Below are positions 7,531 through 16,263 of a stretch of DNA of 19,571 nucleotides, piece after piece. The notes under the pieces are model-generated. The model saw only the letters and a program-made list of their open reading frames with translations, did no database searches and had not been told where the DNA came from. Source of the stretch: Chrysochromulina tobinii (lineage: Eukaryota; Haptophyta; Prymnesiales; Chrysochromulinaceae); contig JWZX01001306.1 of NCBI GenBank assembly GCA_001275005.1, forward strand, positions 1 through 19,571, read 5' to 3'. A program made the translations under genes and the position numbers. Within the stretch, counting starts at the first letter, position 1. Each line of letters opens with the position of its first letter.

Positions 7531-10500
7531 ATGGCGCCCGGCTCCGCGTCGCAGCTGTTCGAGCCGCTGCCGCACGCCCGCGACTCGACGGAGGCAGCGA
7601 GGGCACGGCGCGCCGCGATGGCACAGATGGCGCACGCGATGGAGGCGCAGGCGGTCGAGGAGCGTCTGCGCGACCTCGGCCTTCGGGGACTCGATCTCGC
7701 GGGGCTACACCCATCCGACCTCCACGCACTCGGGTTGCCGCCTCACCTCGCCACCGGCGCCGGCGCGGCGGGCCTCGGCGGCGACGGACTCGGCGGGCCC
7801 AGCGGCGGCTTCGCGAGTGCCGCCGACGGAGTGGGCGCCTCGGCAGGCGAGCTCTTCGGCATTCCACAGCGCCACTCGCCGCGTGGGTACGCCTCACGGG
7901 TGCCCTACGGCGCACCGGCGGCGGGCGTGGTGGGTGAGAGCATGGAGGAGCCGTTGGGCGAGCTCCACGTCGCGCTCCACCGCCTCTCCGCGGCTCTCGC
8001 AGCTGCTGGCCATGCGGAGAGCCGAACGACCTCACGCTACTCATCGGTGCCTGGATCACTCGCGTCCAGTCAACTCGTCTCGCCCGCCGGCTCTCCGATG
8101 CGGGCTGGCGCGCTCGACCGTTCACCCTACGGCCGGCCGTCACCGTATCGCCAGCCGCCGCGCCATTCAGCTACCGGCCGCGCCGGCTACGGCGCGACCG
8201 ACGGCGACAGCTACGGCGACAGCTACGGCGGCAGAGATGGCGGCAGAGATGGCGGCAGCTGTGGCGGCGGCCGTGGCGGCAGCCGTGGCGGCAGCTTTGG
8301 TGGCGTGGCTGCGTGGCATCTCGCACGGCGTGCCAGCGACGCTCCCTATTACGAGCCCAACTCTCGCCCGCCCTCCTCGCGGCCGGCCTCCTCGCGGCCC
8401 GGCTCGTCACGCCCTGAATCGGGAGGCTCCGCGCATTCACATTCACATTCACGTTCACGCCCCGAGTCGGGAGGCTCCGCGCGCAGCGGCAGCAGCGGCG
8501 GCGGCTTCGGCGGCTTCGGCAGTGGCGGCGGATATGATGCCTACAGCGCCGCTGGCTACGCGACGGACAGCATCATGCGCCCCGGCACCGCCACTGATGC
8601 CCAATCCCTTGCGCCGCCGCCCGAGCACGACGAGACGTGGCGCGAGCTGCTGCTCCGCTCAGCCGGCCTCTTGGCCGAACCGCCGGACGCGCCCGCGCCG
8701 ATCGCCGTGCGGCAAGTCGGCTACGTCACCGGCTACGAGCGTCGTGCCGAGCGGCCGTTGAGTGGGGCCCAGCATGCAGGACCTGCAGGGCCCGCCTCCG
8801 CACGGGAGGCAGCCTATGGGCGCGGCGACGGCAAGGCGCGCTCACGGCCCGCATCCGCGGGGCGCGAGCGCCGTGACGAGCGCCCACGCAGTGCCGGCGG
8901 CGGCTCCCGCCTCGCTGCTTCCATCGCGGGGGGGCCTGCCCGAGCGCAGAGCGCCCCGCCCCGCCACCCGTCTTCCCGCGGCTCGTCGCCGCCTCCCGGC
9001 GCCATCGGCGCGGATGGCAGCAGTGTGGCCCGTGTGCCCGAGGAGCCGTACTCGGATGTGTACGACGGGCGCTACGGCGGGCGTTATGACAGCCAGAGCC
9101 GGCCAGCGGAGCGCACGCCTTCGGGCTACCGGTCGGTCGTCGAGGAGGAGGCGGAGGGCGGCTGGAGGGCAGCGGCACGAGAGTGGCAGCCCAAGATGGC
9201 TCCGGCGCGCCTCGACCCACGGCTAGAGCGCCCGCCTGCGCCGCATAATGTGCCCGCGCCGCGCTCTCCAGAGTACGAGCCGTACGACAGTGGCCTACCA
9301 CCCCCCGGCGGCGGCGCGGGCGCGGCGGCGTCGCGCCGGGCAGAGGCGGCACGGATCGAGGCGGCGTACCAGGAGGTGGCACGCGCGGAGGCGGTGCGCG
9401 ACGCGGTCCGTATGCAGGCGGCCTATGACGAGCTCGCGGTCGCCCGACACGACGCGTCCGCGGCCTCCAAGTACGAGGCGAGGGTTGTCGGCTTCCTTCC
9501 ACAGCCCGATCCTCCATCGACCGCCCCCGCCACCGCCACCGGCCCCGGCCCCGCCCCCGCCCGCCGCAGCGCCTTCGAAGGCGCAGCAGAGCAAGCCACC
9601 GCAGAGCATCCCTCGAGGGAGGCCGCCAGCCGCCGCCAAAGCGCTGTGTCGGGCGGCCTGAGCGTGCCGCCTCCAGTGCGTTTGGCGGTACCTCCAGCTC
9701 TTGCCGCCCTGGCGGGGGCTTCGGCCGCCCATGCCGCCGAGGCGCGCGGCCCGAGCTGGAGCGAGCCAGCACGTGAGCTAACGCGTGAGCTAACACGTGA
9801 GCCAGCGCGTGAGTACGAGCCAGCGCCGCCGCCGATGACCTCACGCCAGCCGATCCCTTCACACCTCACTTCACGCCAGCCGATCACCTCGGCACACCCA
9901 GACCCGTTCCGCGCGCTCGAGCTGCAGGCATGCGACGCGCGCCGCTCGGCCCTCGATGAGGACGTGCGCCGGCTGCACCGCTCAAACGACAGCGCTGCGG
10001 CTGGCGGCGCCGGCGCTGCGTACTCCCTGGGAGCAGCCGCTCGAAGCGGCAGCACGCTCGCCGCCGCGGCTGAGCCGCCGCCGCCGCGACCGCCCTCGGG
10101 CTACGCAGAGTCCGCAGGCCGAGGGATCCCGCCGGCCGTTGGGGGCTACCCGGAGTCCGCAGCCACCAACGGCGGCGGTCGCCTCGGTGGGGCGCCGAGC
10201 TGGGCGCCCGCGACGGCGCGTTGCGCGGAGGATGCGGCGGCGGTCCGAGCCCGCAAGCATGCATGGGCGATGGGTTACGGGGGCGACGCAGTTGGTGCTC
10301 GCGGCGGCGCTGCCCCGTCCGGCGCCGCTCGCGACGACGCCTCTCACGCTCGCGACGACGCCTCGTACGTGCGCGCCTCTCACGGCGCGTCGCTGAGGAG
10401 GCCGACACAGCTCGGAGCGGGCGGCGTCACGAGCGGCGACGCCCTCGGCCGCGCACCGCGCGTGCCCAAGCCGGCGCTTGCGCGCCCGGCACGGCGCGAT

Positions 10501-11130
10501 CAGATGGACGGGCACGCCCTGTCGGAGCACGCGGCTCGGCAGCAGGCGGCATGGGAGGCTCGGCAGCAGGAGCTGATGGTCATCGGAAGTAACGGACTGC
10601 CTGCCGAGGTGCGTGCTCGGCTCGGCGCGCGCGGGCTTGTGCAAGCTCGCTCGACGCACCCGTCGACACGCGCCGAACCGTACGTTTCGCGTCGTGTTGA
10701 GCAGTACGCTTCGCGCCGTGTCGAGCAGCACGATTGGCGCCCCGACTCCTCTACCGGTAACGGCTCGTACTGCGCGAGCGTGAGCGACGCGGCCATCACG
10801 GCCGCCGAGGACATCCGCCGCCGTGGCGTCTACCACAAAGGCTCCACCAAGACGTATCAGCGAGAGCCGCCGCCCTTGGCTCCGCCCTTGGACCGGAGGC
10901 AGCCTGATGGGCGGGCGCGCCAGTATGCGAGCACCCATGAGGCAGAAGGCGGCATGCTCTGGCATGGGCGGCTCGAGGCCCCCCCCGAGAAACGGCCGAG
11001 CGCGGCCATCAAGCAGATGGTCGAGCGCGACAGCCCGGCGCCGCAGCCCGCCAGGGTGATGGACACGAGCGGGGTGCCACGGGCGGTGTGCTACCCCACG
11101 CGCGGCGCGCCCGCGTCCATCTTCCGCTGA
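7531..11130 (+). CDS. Large low-complexity protein, function unknown
   Basis: A 1,199-residue protein from the first in-frame ATG at 7531, ending in TGA at 11128-11130. The frame is open from 7357 (in-frame TGA at 7354) but has no ATG there, only a GTG at 7399, so the start is either 7531 or lies in an upstream exon. No intron is needed across 3.6 kb. Most of the protein is predicted disordered: Gly/Ser/Arg/Pro/Ala-rich with local repeats, such as SSRPASSRPGSSRPESGG, an alternating HSHSHSRS run, GGRDGGRDGG and RELTRELTREP. Alanine-rich helices near residues 610-680 (for example RRAEAARIEAAYQEVAR) and 1000-1030 (HAARQQAAWEARQQEL) may be coiled coil. The last 130 residues are the least repetitive, including SVSDAAITAAEDIRRRG and KGSTKTYQREP. 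I recognise no family. Long antisense frames inside it are composition shadows. The left end of the open frame overlaps the edge of the 1.9-kb duplication. Confidence 0.65.
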   Translation: MAPGSASQLFEPLPHARDSTEAARARRAAMAQMAHAMEAQAVEERLRDLGLRGLDLAGLHPSDLHALGLPPHLATGAGAAGLGGDGLGGPSGGFASAADGVGASAGELFGIPQRHSPRGYASRVPYGAPAAGVVGESMEEPLGELHVALHRLSAALAAAGHAESRTTSRYSSVPGSLASSQLVSPAGSPMRAGALDRSPYGRPSPYRQPPRHSATGRAGYGATDGDSYGDSYGGRDGGRDGGSCGGGRGGSRGGSFGGVAAWHLARRASDAPYYEPNSRPPSSRPASSRPGSSRPESGGSAHSHSHSRSRPESGGSARSGSSGGGFGGFGSGGGYDAYSAAGYATDSIMRPGTATDAQSLAPPPEHDETWRELLLRSAGLLAEPPDAPAPIAVRQVGYVTGYERRAERPLSGAQHAGPAGPASAREAAYGRGDGKARSRPASAGRERRDERPRSAGGGSRLAASIAGGPARAQSAPPRHPSSRGSSPPPGAIGADGSSVARVPEEPYSDVYDGRYGGRYDSQSRPAERTPSGYRSVVEEEAEGGWRAAAREWQPKMAPARLDPRLERPPAPHNVPAPRSPEYEPYDSGLPPPGGGAGAAASRRAEAARIEAAYQEVARAEAVRDAVRMQAAYDELAVARHDASAASKYEARVVGFLPQPDPPSTAPATATGPGPAPARRSAFEGAAEQATAEHPSREAASRRQSAVSGGLSVPPPVRLAVPPALAALAGASAAHAAEARGPSWSEPARELTRELTREPAREYEPAPPPMTSRQPIPSHLTSRQPITSAHPDPFRALELQACDARRSALDEDVRRLHRSNDSAAAGGAGAAYSLGAAARSGSTLAAAAEPPPPRPPSGYAESAGRGIPPAVGGYPESAATNGGGRLGGAPSWAPATARCAEDAAAVRARKHAWAMGYGGDAVGARGGAAPSGAARDDASHARDDASYVRASHGASLRRPTQLGAGGVTSGDALGRAPRVPKPALARPARRDQMDGHALSEHAARQQAAWEARQQELMVIGSNGLPAEVRARLGARGLVQARSTHPSTRAEPYVSRRVEQYASRRVEQHDWRPDSSTGNGSYCASVSDAAITAAEDIRRRGVYHKGSTKTYQREPPPLAPPLDRRQPDGRARQYASTHEAEGGMLWHGRLEAPPEKRPSAAIKQMVERDSPAPQPARVMDTSGVPRAVCYPTRGAPASIFR

Positions 11131-12390
11131 TGAGCTCGGGAGGACTCGGAGAGTGGAGGAACGATACGGTCCAGCAGGGCTCTCAAATCTGCTCCACACA
11201 CAACTTATAAAATGAAGAGGTCCAAGAGGTGCCAAGAGGGCCAGCCGGTGAGAGAGGAGACTGAAACTCTGAAGAAGAAAGTGTTGTCCCTGCAATGGCC
11301 TCTGGCGTCAAGACGCGCGCGCACATGATACATCTGTTTTCCGGTTTTATACGGGGAGGCACACATCAAAATGACAAAGTCTGTCAAATGACCGGCTGCA
11401 AAGCGGAAACGCGACGCGCGTGCGCGGCGTGGTCGCAGGGCGGGACGTCCCACTGAATCCACTTTCGGGTATGCGTCGTTTCAAGTCACTATTGTTACAC
11501 ACGACATCATTTCTGTCATCTCACTTCTCAGTTCTCAATCTCACATCACACCGTGTCGCTTGTTGGTCAACGCACCCTGAGACGCGAGAGCGAGACCGTG
11601 AGACACCACCACCGACACCGCCACGCTTTTATGCCTGGGCGCCGTACCGCCACCCCGCCCTCGCCACGTGTGCGCTGCCGTTAGCGGGGGCTACGGATAC
11701 GGTTTAGAGCGGTGGTAGGCCGTGCGCCGTGTTTTTCCTTAACTTACTTTACCGCGCGACCCCGGCGACCGGTCCGACACCATTAGAGACACCATCCTTC
11801 CGTTTACCTTCCGTTCGCGTAGCAACTTTTCGCAAATCGTCACAGACGTGTAGAGAGAAGAGACTTATATACAGCCAAATACGAAATAGCTCTCGGTGTC
11901 TCGGAGTATTCGGTACGGCGGCCGGGGCACGTACTTACAGGGTACTTACAGGGTACCACGTCCGTTCATAGAGAGTACCGGGAATACTACAGCAAGAGTA
12001 CAAGGACATGGCGCGAGTACTGCGCGCTGCACCTAGCTGCACCGGCTGCGCCTGGGCCTGCGGCTCGCTCGTGGTCTCAATTTCCACCAGCTCGTGTCAC
12101 GATTCCTGAGCTGAACTATTTCGCAACTTCCTCAGGGGGAGTGATGTGTAGGCCGGTCATGCGTGAACAAAGTCGGCAGGAGTTGGGGGTTGGAGGGTCC
12201 AATCCTTGTAATCATCTCGACCTTGATCTCGGTGAGCATGTACCCAGCCGTCTTCATCTCGGGGGACTCGGCGATTGTGCGCCCAGCCGACTTGGCCTCA
12301 AAGCAAGAGATCAAACGTTCACAGCACGCGCCGACCGCCGTGTGGATCAGATCGGATGCGACACACCGTGCCTCCGTAACCCCACACCTC
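11131..12390. other. Intergenic region between convergent genes
   Basis: Lies between the stop of the large plus-strand gene and the stop of WD40 copy B. No gene is supported. A short duplication, GGTACTTACA repeated in tandem, is present near 11931-11955. A minus-strand frame, 12437-12132, overlaps the end of the WD40 gene and contains SPEMKTAGYMLTEIKVEM, which reads like protein, but I could not connect it in phase to the WD40 exon. Confidence 0.5.
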
Positions 12391-14036
12391 TCACCTTCTT
12401 TGCAAGCAAGCTTCGATGAGTAGATCAAGCACATCATCCGGAAACTTCATAGTGTACTTGTTCAGCCACAGCAGCAGCAAGACGAGCCGCTGGGTGGTAT
12501 CCTTGAACATCAAATGATCTTTGCGAGACCACTTGACCATATCCCAGACTTTGATCGTCCCATCAGCCGATCCGGACACAATCTTGGTCCCTTCCGGGGA
12601 AAACGCCACTGACGAGATCCGTTCGCTGTGGGCGTTCTTCTTCTCGCTAATGAGCTCCAGTTTGGCTGCGAGAGCCAACAGGCGTCAGTTTTGGCCAAGG
12701 AGGGGCGATCTTGAGGGCTCCGGCGCACCTGAATCCCAGACTTTGATAGACTTGTCGTCCGATACCGACACAATCTTGGTCCCGTCCGGGGAAAACGCCA
12801 CCGACAAGACATAGCTGCTATGCGCGTCCGTCTTCTCGCTCACCAGCTCCAGGCCTACCAGACAAGCCAGCAGGCGTCAGTTTTGGCCAAGGAGGTGCCA
12901 TTCATTTGATGGCAAAAGCGCACCTGAATCCCAGACTTTGATCGTCCCGTCGTCCGACCCCGACACAATCTTGGTCCCGTCCGGGGAAAACGCCACTGAG
13001 TTGATGCAGTCGCTGTGGGCGTTCGTCTTATCGATCAACTGCTCCAGCTTACCTGCCAGACAATCCAGCAGGCGTCAGTTTTGGACAGGAAAGCGCCATT
13101 TAAGAGCTCTGGCGCACCAGACTCCCAGACTTTGATCGTCCCATCAGCCGACCCCGACACAATCTTGGCCCCGTCCGGGGAAAACGCGACCGAGATGATG
13201 TCCCCGCTGTGGGCGTTGGTCTTCTCGCTCAACAGCCCCAGTTTCCCTGCCAGACAAGTCAGCAGGCGTTAGTTTCGGTCAAGGAGGGGTGATTTTGAGG
13301 GCTCTGGCGCACCAGACTCCCAGACTTTGATCGTCCGGTCTTCCGATCCCGAGACAATCTTGGTCCCGTCCGGGGAAAACGCCACCGACCTTATCCATCG
13401 GCTGTGGGCGTCGGTCTTCTCGCTCAACAGCTCCAGTTTTGCTGCCAGACAAGCCAGCAGGCGTCAGTTTTGGCAACGGAGGAGCCATTTGCGTGGCGCA
13501 CCCGAACCCCAGACTTTGATCGTCTCGTCGTCCGATCCCGACACAATCTTGGTCCCGTCCGGGGAAAACGCCACCGAGTTGATGTCCCCGCTGTGGGCGT
13601 CCATCTTCTCGATCAACTGCTCCAGCTTGCCTGCCAGACAATCCAACAGGCGTCAGTTTTTGCCAAGGAGGAGTGATTTTGAAGGCTCTGAGGCACACCC
13701 GAATCCCAGACTTTAATCTTGACCTCGCCTTCCTCCTCATCAAAAGTCTCATCAAATTCTTCCCACGAAGTGACAGCGATGCCGTTGATAGACATAAGTG
13801 TGCACCCATTCCCATAGGCATCATTAATCGCAGTCTGGTCTTCCTTGGAGGCAACAAAAGTACGTTCTCCGACTGGCTGATCTCTCAATTCCCAGACTTT
13901 CATCGTCCCATGATCCGATCCCGACACAATCTTCGTGCCATCGGGCGAAAAGACGACCGAGATGATGGCATCGCTGATTGTGTCGGTGTGGGCGTTCGTC
14001 TTCTCCGCTATACAGTTGATGAGCATCGCGATCATC
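12391..14036 (-). CDS. WD40-repeat protein, copy B (seven WD40 motifs)
   Basis: Inferred exons (minus): 14036-13699, 13630-13502, 13441-13313, 13246-13118, 13052-12924, 12854-12729, 12665-12391. The six GT-AG introns are 60-69 nt. Most end in TGTCTGGCAG; exceptions are the intron at 12855-12923, ending in TGGTAG, and that at 12666-12728, ending in CTCGCAG. From the ATG at 14035 the joined exons give 417 residues without a stop. The exons match copy A one for one, except that copy B has an additional 126-nt exon (12729-12854), giving seven motifs, the usual number for a closed beta-propeller. One Glu-to-Asp change against copy A results from the only substitution in the duplicated block. The last exon is diverged from copy A: about 17 of 91 residues differ. 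The stop again overlaps an AG|GTGAG donor-like sequence. This copy is the better candidate for a complete functional protein; binding partner unknown. Confidence 0.82.
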
Positions 14037-14852
14037 CTGCGGACAAGAGAGAAGAACAGAGGCTCAGGCAGCGTGTGTATTCGGCAGCATGGAGATATGG
14101 GACCACAAGCGACTGCAAGATCGAAGGGCGCTTGAAGGGTCTCGATGCAGACATGCAACAGCCAACAGCGTGCCGCGAGGATGAGGGGAATCGCGTGAGG
14201 AGTGTGGCTCCGAAGCTCATCGCGAACCGGAGAGTCGCATGAGCGGACTCGATCGATTCCGTGTGCGGCGGTGGGCGAAGGCGGAGCGCATGCTGCGAAC
14301 GATAACGTCACCGAGGAGGGACAAGGACGCTGCCTGCCAGATCCGCTGCCGTTCAACACAACGCGCATGCCGACCCCAAAGCACGAGGGCCTCTATCGCT
14401 ATGGACGGAGGCATGGCCAACACAGCCTAACACCGTGCCTGAGGGAAAAAAGCGTCTGCCGACAAAAGGGGGATATTCTGCCTCTTCGTCAAGTAAACGC
14501 GAACAAATCTCCACAAACCTTAAAAGGCCCACGTTGCAAAACCCCGAAAGACGTGGGACGCATCATGGCGCTTGTGCGCGTTGCTGCCGGGCTGCCTGGC
14601 GTCGTCAGTCGCGCTCGGGTCGTCCCGTTCGAGCTTTGAGGCGACGTCCGTGGTCGATGCCGACCACGGCGAGAGCGAATCGCGAAGCCGGCGACGCCGA
14701 GGCCCGAGTACGGCCTGTGAGGTCGCGTTTTGGTCGCATTTCGGTACTTGGACATGCAGAGTGACCTTGAATGGCGTGATTCTCTGTGTTGTATGAGTCC
14801 ATATAGTCCCTAGACTCGATCTATGGCCCTCCAGCTATGTGCTGTCTCGCGA
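12929..14852. repeat. 1,924-bp segmental duplication, right copy
   Basis: Partner of 5489-7412, with one substitution and no indel. It ends at 14852, after which the sequence is unrelated to that following 7412. The copies are in direct orientation, with 5,516 bp between them. Confidence 0.95.
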
Positions 14853-16263
14853 TCTTTGGAGATGTGCATCGAAATCCGACTTCGCCTCGAATATCGACCC
14901 GTCGTGAACCATTTGACCCTACAGCTCAAGAATTCGAGCTCCAAAACACATTCTCTCGCCTGTTCTCGGTAGTGTACCATAGAGTGGTGTGCGATCCTAA
15001 GATGAAGAGTGGTTGACGTTATGTATGACGCACATTGCAGTACGGAACCTACATTATGCACACAAGTTGCCCTGTACGACACACGCGAGTATGCTCTATG
15101 CACAGTGCTCCCCTACGCTAGAAGAGTGATGCTCTCCGATCATCAGCCCGGTCGGGATATCTCACGAGGCGACTCCGGCATGCCGTGAGCCGCCCATGCG
15201 ACGCTATCTGCGCTGTCCTGGAGCCATCTGCTGTCCTGCGCGTCGTGCGCTGCGGGCGGGGCTGCAGCCACATCCGGTTCTGTGACGAGCTGATCGCCGA
15301 CGCGTTGAGCCCACTGCCCCGAGAATGCGGCGCCTCAGCCCACCAGCTGGCTGCGGCGGATGCTCCGTGCGCGGCAAGCCGCGCAGATGCCTTCGGGTGC
15401 GACACCGTTGCCCCTGTGCTGTTCCCAGATGCCGCAGCACCGGGTCACAATGTGAGTATGTGACATCTGAGTGGCGACAGTGACTTAATGATGGCTTGAT
15501 TATCTGTGTTGTACATAACTCATAAGTCCATATAGTCCCCGCCCGCCCCGTCCCCCGCCCGTCCCCCTTGGCAGTCAGTGGTTCATGTTGGGCCGTAATT
15601 TCGAAGATTACACTGATGAGTGCGAGCGGACTAGTACTCGGCCGCCTTAATACGCGGCCGCCTACTCGGAATCTATCCAAAACGGCGGCTGTGAACTGCG
15701 CGCTCTACGGCGCGCACGCGCCCTGACTTTCCGGCTCCGAAGGCCGGCCACCCTCGCAGTATTGCTCGCTGTGGATACCCCCGCGGCACCTGCCTCTTTT
15801 TGGCGCTTCGGGGTGGAATGGCAGGCCACACGAGTGCCGATTAGCGATTTGCGCGCGCGCCTAGGCCGCGCACCTGTCGAAGTGTCGATATGGCGCTTGG
15901 CGGGCAAGGGGCATCGCGGGGTCCTGCCTTCGGACCGGCGCTCGAGCCCGACGCGGCGGAGGCCCGACATCGCCGGACGCCTGGGGGCGGGCTGCCGCGC
16001 TCGTCCTCGAGAGCCGAGCCCGAGGTGCACGGCGAGGACCCAACACCGCGCAGGTGGGAATCGCGCCGGCGACGCTGTTCGGTTGAGGCCCACACGCCAC
16101 AGATGACGAATCTCACACAGAAACCGACCCCTACGCTTCGGACTTCTATCGGACGCGGAGATCGTCTCTCATTGAAAAGCGGACATGGGGTCACGGTCAC
16201 TGGTGCGCGAGAAGAGACCCCCCGGGGAGGGGAATGCAGATTGGGGTCGGAGCCGTCGTCTCT
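14853..16263. other. Region without a supportable gene
   Basis: Open frames on both strands overlap and give Arg/Ala/Pro-rich translations with no convincing motif. A plus-strand frame at 15185-15463 has scattered Cys and His residues but not RING spacing. A C/G-rich tract occurs at 15536-15570. The segment 15479-15540 is a diverged copy of the WD40 upstream region. The right part, up to 16263, probably holds the 3' untranslated region of the minus-strand dioxygenase gene. Confidence 0.5.
15479..15540 (+). repeat. Diverged copy of a WD40-upstream segment
   Basis: AGTGACTTAATGATGG ... TGATTATCTGTGTTGTA ... GTCCATATAGTCCC corresponds to 7320-7370 and 14760-14810 with substitutions and an insertion of about 9 bp. 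The three copies lie on the same strand. It may be a promoter-proximal or 3'-end motif, or the tail of an older duplication. Confidence 0.6.

Noticed and set aside
695-11130. Long antisense and alternative-frame open frames over the EF-hand, LRR and large disordered genes
   Set aside because: They mirror the codon bias of the real frame in very GC-rich DNA, give Arg/Ala/Pro/Ser-rich translations and contain no motif.
12132-12437. Minus-strand frame with SPEMKTAGYMLTEIKVEM overlapping the WD40 copy B end
   Set aside because: It starts in another frame inside the last WD40 exon, and no acceptor gives the phase required by the AG|GTGAG donor. Possible but unsupported.
15185-15463. Cys/His-containing plus-strand frame, possible RING finger
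   Set aside because: Cysteine spacing does not match RING or related zinc fingers, and the frame begins at GTG with no splice evidence.
15662-16200. Several overlapping open frames on both strands
   Set aside because: No motif, no homology recognised, frames overlap on opposite strands; typical of GC-rich noncoding sequence.
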